Source: Gnetum montanum (taxonomy: Eukaryota; Streptophyta; Gnetopsida; Gnetales; Gnetaceae). From it: DNA of 64,000 nt. The stretch covers positions 915,182 through 979,181 of the forward strand of contig MNCI01006151.1 in the NCBI GenBank assembly GCA_015680685.1, in the 5' to 3' direction. Shown here one piece after another: positions 1-12,660 of this stretch (positions are counted from its first letter, which is position 1; every line of letters starts with the position of its first letter). The translations under genes and the position numbers were made by a program. Under the pieces are notes generated by a model that made no database searches, was not told the origin of the DNA, and saw nothing but the letters and a program-made list of their open reading frames with translations.

Positions 1-1826
1 AGCCATCGTTCAACCATAGACATCCGTCCAACAGCCCACCGCGAGTTAGTGGATCATCCCCATGGCACAACATAACTAGTCTGCGGTATATGGTATGCAA
101 CCGTCACGCATATTCCACAGATGGTTCCACAATATCCCTATTCCCTATCCTATGCAGCCGGCAGTGGCTAATCTCTCTATTCAAACCGGTGGGTGGTGGT
201 CTTCGTAGGTAGCTTCGTCCGTGAGGATCCCTACTGCACCACCTGCCAGTCAAGCCATTCCTCCATTTCCACTCCCTGGCACCACTCTTCCAGTTCAAAC
301 CCCTGCTCCCCCTGCACAAGCATCTTCATCAACAGGCTTAGATCAAGCATTCTTACTTATTCAGACCCTCACTGAGGAGATTAGATGCCTTAAGGCCGCT
401 GGCTCAAACACTATACAGATTATGGATTTCTATCAAGATGATCCTATTAGTCCAGCAGTCCCCATGCTATCGTTGCCCCCCGGGATGTCCTTACCCCATT
501 TCACTAAATATAATGGGGAGGGAGATCCCAACGCTCACCTGTTCACCTTCAGATCCAAATCTTTGTTGTTACAGCAGTGGTCTCACACAATCATTCGTGT
601 TTTTGCGATGTCTCTGGCAGGGAAAGCTTTGGATTGGTATCGAGCCCTCCCTCGCTCTTCCATCTCAACCTTGGAAGAGCTTCTGACACAGTTCGTGACT
701 CGATTTAAATACAACCTAAAGCCGGAGGTCACATTAGATCAGCTTATGGGAGTGAAACAAGACCCGCTCGAACCAGTCCAAAAGTTCATACAGCGGTGGA
801 GTGCTACTTTGAATGAAATTCGTGAGCCAATCGCAGAGGCCCATTTGCTGGCCATATTCAAAGGAGTAGTTAACAATTTTATCAAATCTAAGCTATATTA
901 TCTTTCCCCTAGTTCCTTACATTAGGCCTTCGCCCAGACTAAAATCATCCAAGATGTTGCGGAGGCTAGCAAAGACCCGACGTATGTCACCTACAAAAAC
1001 GCTAACAACAAAGGCAAGGATAAGGGTAAAACAACAACAATGATGGTAGCTGCATTGGCTGAGGGCACTAAGAAAAAAAACAAGAAGGCACCTATGGCAT
1101 CACCCGAGACCACGGCTAGTGCAAGCAGCACCAGCCAAGACACATCTGCCACTGACAAGCCCCCCAGCCAAAACCAAACTTTGAGCGTAAAGATCGCTCA
1201 AAGTATGTAGCCCTTCTTGTAAAACATTCAGAATTGTTGAAGAAACTATTAGGGGTAGGATACATTCAGACCAAGAAGGTATCCGAAGAAGCTCTAAAGT
1301 GTCACAGGCATCATTGTGAACTGCTAAAGAATTCCTTTTTAGCCCTACCTGATGAACCACCAGTTCCAAGGTCTTTCAGGCTGGACCGTTTCTGTGGTTG
1401 TGTGGTTATGACACAGATTACTGCTGGGCATTGAAAGACGACATTCAATACATGATCGAAGATGGTCATTTGAAACTAGATGGCAGTAGTCCAATGTGTC
1501 TGGAAAACCAAGCGTTGCACATGTACAAGGATCCGTTGAACGCAAACAATGCACCCTACACAATCAATGTGGTGAGTACGGACAGTGAGAGGAAAGTACC
1601 GCCCAAACAACCTTTTGTTTTGCATGTACCTACCAACTCACCAATGGGGACAAGCTTTTCACCGGTAGCTAGTGGTGCCTCAAGGCCACCCTTCATCATT
1701 CGGGCGCCTTCTCTAGATTTAACTCAGCCTCCTAGTAGCAGTAAAGCTGCGGCTATGTCCACGCCAACACCTAAGGCGCCTTTCATTCTTAGGGTGCCAA
1801 AATTACCGGCTGCCCCTTTTAGCTAG
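1..1826 (+). pseudogene. gag: gag of element A (5' partial, frameshifted)
   Basis: Encodes the capsid/nucleocapsid polyprotein that packages element RNA in cytoplasmic particles. A proline/glutamine-rich N-terminal part (1-400) precedes the retrotransposon-gag domain (about 420-920), recognised from KYNGEGDPNAHL, GKALDWYRALPRSS and the EPVQKFIQRW segment. At 923-925 a TAG replaces the CAG seen in element C. A lysine-rich stretch follows, then a C-X2-H-X4-H-X4-C type zinc knuckle near 1390-1430 that is split by a frameshift. Another frameshift lies near 1160. A low-complexity Pro/Ser linker leads toward protease. The family comparison is with the other three gag copies here. Product function is known for the family; this copy cannot make a full protein. 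Confidence 0.88.
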
Positions 1827-1889
1827 GGGCAAGCTTTTAACACAAATCACCAATCATCACCTAATAAAAAAAAGGAAGGGGAGGAATCT

Positions 1890-3525
1890 AGTAATGCCAC
1901 AAATAATCACCTTACGCTAGGCTTTGCTAGGCCCAGGCCTTTGGCCTCTGTGCCTTCGTCTACGCCTCCTGGGTAGGATAAGGATGCAGAAACATAGCCA
2001 CCCACCCTCAGCAAGAAAATGAGCAACCCTCTGACTGACGCTGTTCCACCCCGGGAGATCTGTCTCTTGGGGCGAATGGAAGAAGACAGGGGAGACAAAC
2101 AACCTAGTAAAGAACAGAATCTTCTTGACGTGTTTACGCAGGTCAAATAGGCACTGAAACAAAAAAATACAACGTTGAGCCTCTATGACCTGCTCATGAC
2201 ATCTCAAAAACACCGTGAATCTATGGTCTACATGCTTACATCCATACCTATGGAGGAAAGCTTACCAGCAGAGGAGGAAGTGATACATGCTGTCATGTTT
2301 CCCTCTAACGCTGAGCGACCTAAACCTACCTCGTTGACCTTTCATGACGAATCCATCAAAGATGATCCTGAGAAAGGTCAAGTGACAATTGAACCCATGT
2401 TTATCACCATCCGGGTCAGTCAATACCAGATTCGGAGGGTGCACGTGGATGACGGCACAGCTACAAATGTCATCCCTTATCCCATCGTGGATAGGTTGGG
2501 TCTGGTCAACCAGATTAGTCCCTCAACGACAACGTGTGTAAAGTCATTCAATGGAGCACGGGTTCAAGTTAAGGGAATGGTGTGCATTGAATTTGTGGTA
2601 GGGGATCAATTCCCAACAGATGCTACATTCCTTGTCGTCAAGGAGATGCCCGGGTTCAACTTAATCCTAGGGAGGTCCTGGCTAGCCCAACTAAGGGCGA
2701 TTTCATCAGTAATGCCACAAATAATCACCTTACGCTAGGCTTTGCTAGGCCCAGGCCTTTAGCCTCTGTGCGTTCGTCTATGCCTCCTGGGCAGAATAAG
2801 GGTGCAGAAACATAGCCACCCATCCTCAGCAAGAAAAAGAGCAACCCTCTGACCGACGCTGTTCCACCCCAGGAGATCTATCTCTTGGGGCGAATGGAAG
2901 AAGACAGGGGGGACAAACAAGCTAGTAAAGAACGGAATCTGCTCGACGTGTTTACGTAGGTCAAACAGGCGCTGAAACAAAAATATACAACGTTGAGCCT
3001 CTATGACCTGCTCATGACATCTCAAAAACACCGTGAATCTATGGTCCGCATGCTTACATCCATACCTGTGGAGGAAAGCTTACCAGCAGAGGAGGAAGCG
3101 ATACACACGGTCATGTTTCCCTCTGATGCTGAGCGACCTAAACCTACCTCGTTGACCTTTAATGACGAATCCATCAAAGATGATCCTGAGAAAGGTCAAG
3201 TGACAACTGAACCCATGTTTATTACCATCCGGGTCGGTCAATACCAGATTCGGAGGGTGCACGTGGATGACGGCACAGCTACAAATGTCATCCCTTATCC
3301 CATCGTGGATAGGTTGGGTCTGGTCAACTAGATTAGTCCCTCAACGGCAACGTGCGTAAAGTCATTCAATGGAGCACGAGTTCAAGTCAAGGGAATGGTG
3401 TGCATTGAATTTGTGGTAGGAGATCAATTCCGAACAGATGCTACATTCCTTGTCATCAAGGAGATGCCCGAGTTCAACTTAATCCTAGGGAGGTCCTGGC
3501 TAGCCCAACTAAGGGCGGTTTCATC
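1890..3525 (+). repeat. 818-bp tandem duplication of linker plus protease
   Basis: 1890-2707 and 2708-3525 are two adjacent copies of the same 818-bp segment, both starting AGTAATGCCACAAATAATCA. They differ by a few percent (for example TTTGGCCTC versus TTTAGCCTC), so the duplication is not recent. Elements B and C have this segment once. 818 is not a multiple of three, so the second unit is out of frame with the first, and the frame leaving the first unit stops soon after 2708. Confidence 0.93.
2175..2738 (+). pseudogene. pro: Protease (retropepsin), first tandem copy, element A
   Basis: Aspartic protease that in the family cuts the Gag-Pol polyprotein. The active-site triad region reads VDDGTATNVIP (about 2448-2480), where Ogre/Tat elements typically have D-x-G-[ST]; the C-terminal flap/strand motif is FNLILGRSWLAQLRA (about 2660-2700). 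An upstream alpha-helical linker (LYDLLMTSQKHRE) and the phrase PEKGQVTIEPMF are shared with the second copy and with element C. The reading frame runs into the duplicated linker and ends at 2738, so the natural C-terminus (IHQEIHLPYAGGEVV) is missing from this copy. Confidence 0.9.
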
Positions 3526-3814
3526 ACCAATCCATCAGGAGATACATCTCCCTTACGCAGGGGGAGAGGTTGTAATATGCGGTGACGAAATCACCCCCAG
3601 GACTGTCAACAATATCGAGGAAGAATGGGGTTTGGAGATAGAAACATCAGATGATCAGACCCATCCCCGAATCCCTGAACAAACTGAAACGAACGATGAT
3701 AGTCTAGCCTGGACCAACCTGCCATTTCAGGACTGTGGTGTGGAAGAGTCAGACTACAAACCTCCCCATCCTTACACACCACTGAGTGTAAAGGCCATCA
3801 AGAAACAATTATGA
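2993..3814 (+). pseudogene. pro: Protease (retropepsin), second tandem copy, element A
   Basis: Second copy of the duplicated protease, with the same VDDGTATNVIP site and the complete C-terminal part (IHQEIHLPYAGGEVV, then an acidic tail) ending with TGA at 3812-3814. A TAG at 3328-3330 (LVN*IS) replaces the CAG of the first copy (LVNQIS). The acidic tail (NDDSLAWTNLPF) is the same region found at the left edge of element D. The stop codon is followed by the short tandem array and then the spacer with the antisense gene; RT is not in continuous frame with protease, as in Ogre elements. Confidence 0.88.
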
Positions 3815-4422
3815 ATTAGTGATTGATCTGAATGGCATTTACGCGCATTTTTACGTCTTTACTAATTTTTCCTTTTACGCTTAGCAGTTTGCATTGTTAA
3901 TCTTCTTTCATATGTTCATACATATTTACACTTGCTATTCATTACTCCATTCACATTTCTTTATATATGCTATTTATGCTCATTGATCATTTTAGTTCAA
4001 TTACGCAGAAATGTACGGTATTATCAATTACGCTTCCAGACTTACGCAGTGGGCCCGCAACGACCTTAAACTGGCCGGGGCTCGCAATGGCCTTAAACTA
4101 GCCAAGGCCCACAACGGCCTTAAACTAGCTAGGACCCGCAACAGCCTTAAACTATTTATGGCCTGCAATGGCCTTAAACCAGTTCATTGGTATCTTACGC
4201 AAATGTTACACGATGGCCTTAAACTAGCAATTCTATTTCACAACAACGTAACTTATTCAAGACCTTTAACAACTACACTTACGCATTGCAAATCATGAGA
4301 TAAAACCAAAAAAAATAAAATAAATAGCATTCAAAACCATACAGAAGATCTTATGCCAGTCTTTTCAATATTCATATAACTATTATTCAATTCCAGTCAA
4401 TAAAATCCTGCGTAAGTTATAG
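3815..4422 (+). repeat. 27-bp tandem array after protease (A)
   Basis: 4049-4190 holds about five head-to-tail 27-bp units with the core CTTAAACTAGCC followed by an AGGCCCGCAACGGC-like half; further degenerate units follow to about 4230. Flanking sequence to 4422 is AT-rich with several TTACGC/GCGTAA words and no coding sequence. Arrays with the same core occur at the same place in C (35239-35410), B (25925-26215) and D (49024-49180). Confidence 0.85.
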
Positions 4423-7400
4423 TTACGCATTCCCCCTGGTGCCACTATCACCCGTATCCCTTAGGTCAGGCTCAAAGCCTAATAAATCCTCCTCAAGTGG
4501 GTCATCCTTCTTAGAAGGTATTCCTTCGTGAGGAATGCCATCCCCACGAGGCCCTTGCTCCAATGACAGCTCCACAAGAGGACGCTCTCTGCTATTATGC
4601 TCCTCTACTTGTGCTTGTTCCCCACCCTATTCACCTTCGCCCTCCAATTCTTGTACCTGTATACAGCAAATACATTAGCAAATACTTGACATCATAATTG
4701 GAAAATTTAGATTCAATAATGTTTAAACTTACTCGTGACGGTCCTGCTTCCGCAGCAAAGGGAAGCTGTTCTAAACCGACCCATAGACGCTACATAATCT
4801 CATCTTCCGTTAGTTCAGACCATACGCTGTTCCCTAGAGTAGCTCCAGGCTTCACCTTCCCCTTTCCCACACTAGTCCAACGAAGCGGATCAGGGAAGAA
4901 AGTAGGGACAGTAGTCTCACCCCCGAGAAGAGTTATTTCTCTTTCCGGTGACACGCTTACTGTCACCTACTCCTGGAACTTCTCAAAAGCTTTGGATGCG
5001 CCAATAACATTAAGGAATACTTGCAAGGTTTGAGCTTCGACGGCAGAGTCACGGTAATGCTGACGATAAGCGATACTCTCTCGCTTATACAAATGCTTAT
5101 GATCCTTTTCTTTCTGCCTCCACTCCTGCACACTTGCGCAGAAATCCTTCCAGTCTTGGCTTTTTTGAGATAACAGCTCTATTTGCATTCGTTGCTCCAC
5201 CAACTCCTGACTGGTTTGCACGCAGTTCTTGATTGTGGTCCAATAACGAGAGTAGTCAATCACAGCTGTGCGCCAGTCCTCCTCACCCGTTGCCCACGCC
5301 TGCAGGAACTCGCATCACGATTTTAAGTCTCCAACCTATTTGGCCAGAGACTCCTTCTCCCTCTCTGACCTCTGCAACCTTTTCCAGAGGTCTTCATTGG
5401 CACTCTTACTCTTCCACAAGGAGCGAGTCGAGCGTAACGCACATTTATGCATCTCCTCATAAATGCTGCATGGCATGACCGTCCCGTCAGATGGAGGCTC
5501 CACTGTGTCTAAATCAATGGGCTTCATTGGGTCCCACCGAAGGCGAGCTCCTGACAGCAAACATTATCAATATAAGTGAAACATTACCACTTTCTAATAA
5601 AATAAACCTATTATAGCTATAACATACCAACTCTAGGATCGACGTGCTCAAGGCGCTCGATCATATCGCTAACAACGCCTTCCATGAAGGCGAATTTGTT
5701 AGGAAACTCTCTCCATGTTCTGCTCACAAAGGTAGACGTGGATACATCTTCTTCACCTGTAGCGTAACTTAGTTAAAAATCTTAATTATTAACAAAACTC
5801 CTCAGGACATCCAATACGCTTACTACCTCTGCCGGTTACAGTGGGGGGTGCATCAACAATTCCCGCCTCCTTCCTCTCCTCATGAACAAGAGTTTGTGCG
5901 TCGCTAGTCCTAACAGCTGGGGCATCTTCTTCCAAAACTGGGGCTCCTTCCCCACAACTTAATATCACTGCCCCTGTCTCAGGGGTCAATTGCTTTGTAG
6001 GTTTCGTTGTTCATATCACATTCACATTTAGACGATTCAAAATATCCTGAATAAAAATTGTGTAATACAATAACTTTCACTACATTTCTTTTAAGCTTAC
6101 CAGGCGGAGGTTTACTCCGTTGAACTTTGACTTGCACGGTTCGACCTGTGTCACTCCCAGGCTCTGTAGAGGCCTCGGTTAAGTGAAGCTTTTTACGCCA
6201 AGTCAAAGGCTCTACAGTTTTAACTGCCAAGTGTTTCCCCCACGAAGCATCGCTAGTGTAAGTGAGCATCACCCCGCCTACGCTGTCAGGGCATCGCACT
6301 CTAGATGCCGCCAAATCCCTTGTCGTTATAGACAGAGACTCGCCAATCCCTTCTGGGGGATCCTGTCCATGGGTAGTGCTGAAAATGTGGGTAATCCAAG
6401 GTTTGGATAGCTAGTCTCGGTCCTGCAACACCCAGATCCCATTTCTCTGGATAACCAAAAATTCGGCAAAACGCCGAAGGCAAGCTATGAAAAAGGTATA
6501 ATGTACATTCAAATGAGAATCAAGCTTTTGGTGAAGCCTGATCATTTCAGCACATAACCCCTCAGCAAAGTAGCTTGCCTAGTCAAACTGGGTCCCTTCC
6601 TTCATAACCTCTCACATAATACGGGTCTGTTCTATGGTGAAGAACCTCCCCTGTGAGAGTGTTTTGGGGAAAGCCCAGGCCCGGAAATAGGGGATAAATT
6701 ATCTTGGCGATCTCTGGTTTGATCTTCTCACAAGGGATCCCCTTAGCCTCCTTGGCCCCTAGCCACTCCTCCAGCCACTCCTGACAGGCAAGGCTCCTCT
6801 TCACCTTTTACTCTATGGGAAGGCCGTCAGAGGGGACGCCGAAAAGGTCTGCAAAAAGTTGAGCATCAATATCAAAACTTACACGTATGTGATGCACGTG
6901 CGTGCAAAAGCGCTCAGCCCTTTCGCTGAAGGAGTTGACCAGGGTTAACATTTCACTGACAGGGACATCAGGGGTTACGGCCAAAAATAAGTGCATTAGC
7001 CTCGCTTGGCATAGCTTGGTAACCACCGCAACTGGGGCCGTCGCATGGCCAAGCCAGTGTTGTGCCTCCTTAATGTCATCGTAGCGGAAGAGAAGGGTAT
7101 TCGCCTCGAGGCCAAAAATTGTAAGGGTAATCTCCCGGGATTCCCTAACTGAACAATGCAAGACATATGTTAAAGGACACTATTATGCGACATTCATGAT
7201 TCACAATTACATTATGCAACAATAACATACATAGAAACTTTACGAGGTCCAAATGGAAAAGGAAATGGAGGAAGTTTCCTCTGCATGTCTGCGATGGTAA
7301 CGGGTGGATCCAAAGTCCAATCATCATGTAACCACCCGAGATTCTGGCAATTCTTAAAAGCATCAGCGTAATGGGTGGGATACTCATGAATGTTGAAGCT

Positions 7401-8430
7401 GATCTGCCCCATTACACCAGCGCGTACATTGCTAGTAGAGGTAAACGCCTTTATTGTCGTATCAGTCCAAGTTAAGGTATCACCATCACCTACTAACTTG
7501 TTCTCATGGATAAAAAACTTGTACCATACCCCATATGTTTATCTTACGCTTCAGAAAATAGACATATAATAACAATACCGCCAATAAAACCACTTACCCC
7601 CTGAATAATACACTGTGCCTGGTGGGTTCTGGAAGTAAGTTGAGATGTGACAGGCCACGAACAAAGTTTTGTATGCGTGGTAATAGCTAAACTGAGCCAT
7701 TTCCCAGATCCAACTTAAGCACGTCAACCCTTTGGCACTAAGTTCGCGGTCCTGGGGATGACCAGTGTCGATAGCCCCATCTATCAAGAACGCCAGAATT
7801 CCCTATGTAGAGCCCACTAATAGGTGCTCCAAAATGGTGCCAGCAATATCTCTTGATAGGTGTGACCATACGATAATGCTGTAGTTATGTAGTAAAAACT
7901 ATAGAAACTCCAGCACACCCTTTCGAAACCATATGGCCTTCCCATGCAATTGAGTCTGAGGGGGAGGCACATTAGGTATGATTGGGTTTACACAGCATAA
8001 AACCCTGATTATATTTAAGACGATTAGGATGGGTCTTAACATGATACTGTACAGAGATAACAATAAACACATCAACGTCTAGATTCAGATTTGCATGCTT
8101 ATCTATAGATTACACTTAGCTATTCACACCGAAATCGCCTAAACCCTTGCAATAGTATAAGGTTTGTCCCTGACAATGACGATAGATGAAATCCTAGTGT
8201 ATAAACCCTCGTTTTAATGCGAGGTCTATAATCTAAAATTTTAATTTACGTAGGTAACGCTACAAGAATAAACACTGCAAAAGTAACATGAATAAGTAAG
8301 AGATGGCCTATCGATTCAAAGGCGTAGGGTCTCTCACTTTGACTACTGCTTGCGAAACATGCTGCAGGCTCCCTTGCACCTCATCGATCTTGGCTAATTT
8401 CATGTTCTTCCCTTTCACTTTAGGCGCCAT
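4423..8430 (-). pseudogene. Antisense multi-exon gene, element A copy
   Basis: Runs opposite to gag-pol between protease and RT. The start ATG (8430-8428, MAPKVKGKN) and stop TAA (4425-4423) match element C. Readable exons: HAD/NIF-like exon with acceptor CTCTGTACAG near 8050 and donor GGGGG|GTAAGTGG near 7600; exon 3 (DDWTLDPP, about 7240-7500); exon 4 (7150 down to about 6105, ending SKPPPG before GTAAGC); acidic exon 5 (about 5830-5990); exon 6 (GEEDVSTS, about 5625-5760); coiled-coil exon 7 (about 4730-5555); acidic exon 8. The KLCQARLMHLF segment is open here but has a TGA in C. Frameshifts in exon 4 (near 6800 and 6500), a TAG in exon 2 and a lost exon-1 donor make this copy a pseudogene. 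The function of the product is unknown. Confidence 0.8.
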
Positions 8431-8921
8431 TGTTACAGTTCTGACACCTTCACACTTTCGCACCTTTACACCTTTATAAATGACGTGCTTCAATCTTCTG
8501 CTCCTCCTCCTTTCTCTCTGTAACAGGTAAGAATTCAAATTCGCGATGGCAAACAACCTATTCTAAATGAAAACTGCTTACTTATATGCAAAATTTAACC
8601 GACTTGATACTTGATTTCAGCGAGACTTGCCTAAATGCTGGTGTGAGCTGGAACCTGAGGATTGAGGCATTAATTGCGTCAGATATCACATGGATTACGG
8701 TCCAAAACGACCCTAAACTACTGTATCTTATCTCCTCGTAATCAAATCTCATTAATTACAGGTTGTTCGCAAAATTTAAAATTTAGTTAGCTTTATGCTC
8801 AGTAATGTCACATCATGTCCTATACACTAAACTAAGCCTTATTCATTTAGCACTTATCGCATCAAACTTAGTATCTTTCTAATTACTCTCGCATTTGACG
8901 ATTTTGCAGGATAATTGATAG
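8431..8921. promoter_or_regulatory. Divergent gap between antisense gene start and RT frame (A)
   Basis: About 490 bp without coding potential, between the minus-strand ATG at 8430 and the plus-strand RT start at 8922. By position it must hold any promoter the antisense gene has and the end of the presumed sense intron. It contains one degenerate TAAACTA-type array unit (near 8695-8725). Just before the RT frame is TTTTGCAG (about 8901-8908), a canonical 3' splice acceptor also present in C. No convincing TATA box was found by eye. Confidence 0.5.
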
Positions 8922-9966
8922 ATGGACAAAATTTTATCTACATCGCTAGTCTTAACAAGCTTACACGATGAAATCATTAGACAACTTGATCCCACACTAA
9001 TAGAAATTAACCTAGCCCTTAATGACACAATCATAGCCATGTCGGAAACATCTCTAGACTGGCTAGAGCAATCGACGCGCACGCTAGATCTGGAAGCTGG
9101 AGATGTAATCGAAGATCCACTCAACGAGGTCTCTGTGGTTACACATAGGGGTGAGACTAAAACTCTCAAGGTTAGTTCTATATTAAACCAAAAGGCACAT
9201 GATGACATAAAACAAGTTCTCCAGAATAATATCATGGTGTTTGCATGGTCATACGAGGATATGCCGGGACTAGACCCAAGATTAATTCAACACAACATAA
9301 TCCTAGATCCCTGTATCAAAGCTATCAGACAGAAAGCACGAAAGATCAAGCCAAAAGTCACATTAGTGGTACGTGATGAAATCACTAAAATGTACCAGGC
9401 TGGTTTTATTTGCGCGGTTAATTACTCAGATTGGGTATCTAACATTGTAGTGGTTCCTAAAAAGACTGGAGGAATACACATCTGCATAGACTTCCGGGAC
9501 TTGAACAAAGCTACAATTAAAGATAACTTCCCATTGCCGAGTATTGATCAATTGGTGGATACAACCACTGGACATGCACTTTTTTCCTTCATGGATGACT
9601 TCTCAGGCTACAACCAAATATGCATCAACCCAGAGCACCAGCTAACGGACCTTTTTTTACACCATGATGCATTTTCGCTTAAAAAATGCCTGAGTGACAT
9701 ATCAGCGAGCCATGACATACATCTTTAGCGATTACCTCCTAGGGAGATTGAATGATTATGTTGATGATATAGCTGTTAAGTCTTTAAATTTAGAAGATCA
9801 TTCAGAGGATTTGGAGTTAGTCCTCAAAAGATGCTCTAAATATGACCTCCGACTCAACCCAAAAAGTGTATATTCAGAGTCAAAACCGGATGCATGCTGG
9901 GTTTCGTGGTATCGGAAACTGGCATATGCGTGGATCCTGACAAAGTCAAGGCCATTGTTGAACTAA
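8922..9966 (+). pseudogene. pol: Reverse transcriptase region of pol, element A
   Basis: Makes cDNA from element RNA. The N-terminal pre-RT part (MDKILSTS, then FAWSYEDMPGLDP) is typical of Tat-lineage Pol. RT blocks follow: IDFRDLNKATIKDNFPLPS, the first catalytic Asp region LFSFMDDFSGYNQI, and the polymerase box YVDD (9757-9768), intact here but not in C or D. About 25 bp are lost near 9645 relative to C (FMMPWGTFCY is missing), shifting the frame, and there is a further shift near 9870. ATG 8922 is chosen because it follows the TTTTGCAG acceptor and aligns with the C start. Confidence 0.9.
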
Positions 9967-11050
9967 CACCCGCTACAAGTCTTAAGCAATTACGTGGATT
10001 ACAGGGGAGGTTACAGTTTATCAGGCAGTTCATCTCGAGATTAACCAACAAGTTACACCCTATGCAACATTTGCTTAAAAAGGGGGTCAATTTCGAATGG
10101 ATGGATGATTGTCAGTGTGCGTTTGACAACTTGAAGCAAGAGCTTCAACACTTGCCAATAGTTTTCCTACCGCAAAGGGATCAACCATTTTATATCTACC
10201 TTGCAACTTTTGTCAAAGGAGGGATGATGGGTCGGAAGTACCCATCTACTACTTGAGTCATGCTTTATGTGCGTATGAAACAAGGTACAATGAAGTAGAG
10301 CGTAGCTTCTTAATGTTAGTATTTACGCTCAAGAAGTGTAGGCATTATCTCTTCCGTAGTCAGGTCAACATCATCTGTAAAAATAACATTCTTAGGGCCA
10401 TTACGCATAACTTATACGAAAGTAGCAAAATAGCTCGCTGGAAGGCTATCATAGCAGAATTCAATCTACATTACATTGGTCAATCTTCTACAAAAGGCCA
10501 AGCTATAGCCGTTCAATTAATAACATCACCTATTGATAGTCAGGTGACCATAGAGCCTGAATTTCCGGATGAACATGTACATAGTTTAAGCCCTGTTTTA
10601 ACAGGCCTCGAAGCAACGTTATACTTCGACGGAGCTTCAACCGTTAGGGGTGGCAGCGTTGCCATAGTTATTACACTATCACCTGAGGATGTGTGTCTTC
10701 ACGCTTATCGCTTGACTTTCCCCTGTACGAAGAACGTGGCAGAGTACGAGGGGCTTCTTAGGGGATTACTAACTGCCAGCAAACTTAATGTTCGACACCT
10801 AGCAATTAGGGGTGATTCAATGCTTGTGATCAATCATATCATAGGAGTCTACGCCTACAAGGTTGCACATCTATAGTCCTATTGCAATATGGCTAAAGAT
10901 CTTCTGAGGTGGTTCATGACCATCGATGCCCAAGACGTGCCACACACTGATAACATGCTGGCCGATGCATTAGCTACACTGGCTTTGAACGTGCCCTCAC
11001 ACTTGTTCGACACCTGTCCCACATTAATAACAGATTACACAAATCCCATC
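9894..11050 (+). pseudogene. pol: Two RNase H domains of pol, element A
   Basis: First, the gypsy-type RNase H that follows RT (about 10110-10540; FYIYLATF, VERSFLMLVFTLKKCRHYLF, LHYIGQSSTKGQA). Second, an additional archaeal-like RNase H (about 10605-10990) with LYFDGAST, NVAEYEGLLRGLL, IRGDSMLVINH and ADALATLAL carrying acidic catalytic residues. A dual RNase H is the hallmark of the Tat lineage. Breaks: a frameshift near 10225 deletes the SDVALAALLCQ segment; TAG at 10874-10876 replaces CAG (HLQPYY in C). Both domains degrade RNA in RNA:DNA hybrids during reverse transcription; the second is thought to be a later acquisition in this lineage. Confidence 0.88.
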
Positions 11051-12153
11051 ATTCAGGCAGCGCAAATATCCTCTTTTCTCGAGGACAAAATGCCAGAGTG
11101 GTATGATGGCATTAAGACTTACCTCTTGCATGGCGAGCCAGCACACGAATTAACATGCGTGCAGAAAGATGCAATTTGCAAGCGAGCTAGGCAATATGTC
11201 ATCACAGGAGACAATACTCTTTGTAGACACTCTTTTGATGGTGTGCTTCTTACTTGCGTTAACAAGGACCAAGCACAACGTATAGTTGGCGAGGTCTACG
11301 AGGGATTATGAGGAGGACACGTAGCACCAAGGGTTATGGCTTCAAAAATCTGTCTCTTAGGGTATTACTAGCCATACATGGAAAAAGATTTCCTAACAAA
11401 GGTTAAAACATGTGACACGTGTCAACGCTATGCAAATCTTATNTCCATTTCATCTTAGACAACATTGTAACCAGATTTGGTCTCCCGATGACTATCATGA
11501 CTGATAATGAGCCATAGTTTAGTAGTTCAGAAACCAAATCCTTCTGTGATAGCCTTGGCATTAAATAGTCTTTTTCCTCGCCCTATTACCTGCAAGCGAA
11601 TGGTCAAGCTGAAGCCACAAACAAGGTCATCATCAATCTGCTCAAGAAAATGCTTGATAGCAACAAGAGGCGGTGGCACAAAAAAATCCTCTATGTGCTA
11701 TGGGCATATCGTACTACATGTAGGATAGCTACAAATAGTACACCCTATAGCATAGTCTATGGATCTGAGGCGGTGTTGCCCCTCAAATTGCAAATTCCTT
11801 CTCTGATAATGGTCCTCTCCACGATTATAAATGAGGCTCAACACACTGAGTCTCGGATCATGGATTTGCATTCAGTAGAAGAGAAGCGAATACAGACACT
11901 TGATACAATCCAGAAGTATCAAGACAAACAGAGGCAAAAGCATCACCATAATCTCCAACAGCGCCTAATCAAGAAGGGAGATTTAGTTCTCAAGGCCATT
12001 CACGAAGCAGTGGGCAAATTCTCTGCAAACTGGGAGGGCCCTTTCTTAGTGGTTGATGTATATGGAAACCGGGCATTCAAGCTAGCGGACAATGATGACA
12101 ACAAGCTACCAAATCCTGTTAATCATATATTTCTGAAGTGGTACTACATATAG
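11051..12153 (+). pseudogene. pol: Integrase of element A (internal gap)
   Basis: Inserts the cDNA into chromosomes. The zinc-binding HHCC domain is partly visible (VHEGL-like end at 11311, then CDTCQRYAN near 11410). An N at 11443 marks the loss of about 187 bp relative to C (42735-42921), removing the first catalytic Asp region. The core resumes with FILDNIVTRFGLPM; the second Asp is kept (TDN, about 11500) although GP-Q is altered, and the Glu region reads GQAEATNK. The C-terminal part (VGKFSANWEGPFLV) ends with TAG at 12151-12153. Several TAG codons stand where C has CAA. Confidence 0.88.
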
Positions 12154-12660
12154 CTGCATCTCCAGTGTGAACATCAGGTATAGCAACAATCGTCCGCTAT
12201 GACGCTAAACTGGCAACAATTGTCTGCTACAACGTAAAAATGGCACTCCCTTCATGTGTCCCCCATGATGCTAAACTGGCATTGATCGTCCACCATGACG
12301 TAAAACTGACAAGTTGTAGCCATACGCTATGACATAAAACTAGCAGTGTTGTAAAGGTCCACCACGACAAAAAACTGGCACCGGCTATCTGCCATGACAC
12401 AAAATTGGCGTAGGTAAGTAGTCATCTGCTGAGATGTAAAACCAGCATAGACTTGTCCCTAGGTCATGACACAAAACTGACACCCATAGCACGGTCTACT
12501 AAGACCATAAATCAGCTTCGCCACCGTCCACTACGAAGTAAAACTAGTATTTCTCGATCTGCCCAGACTTTAAACTGGGACCATGGTCTACTGAGACTTA
12601 AAACCAGCAACGACAGTCTACCAGGACTTAAAACTGGGACTCATAAGCTGCCATCATGCA
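12154..12660 (+). repeat. Tandem array after integrase (A)
   Basis: About 13 degenerate head-to-tail units of 35-40 bp with the core GTCCRCTACGACGTAAAACTGGCA, for example near 12190, 12225, 12285 and 12360. The TAAAACTGGC part is shared with the arrays after protease. The same kind of array follows integrase in B, C and D. Confidence 0.85.
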
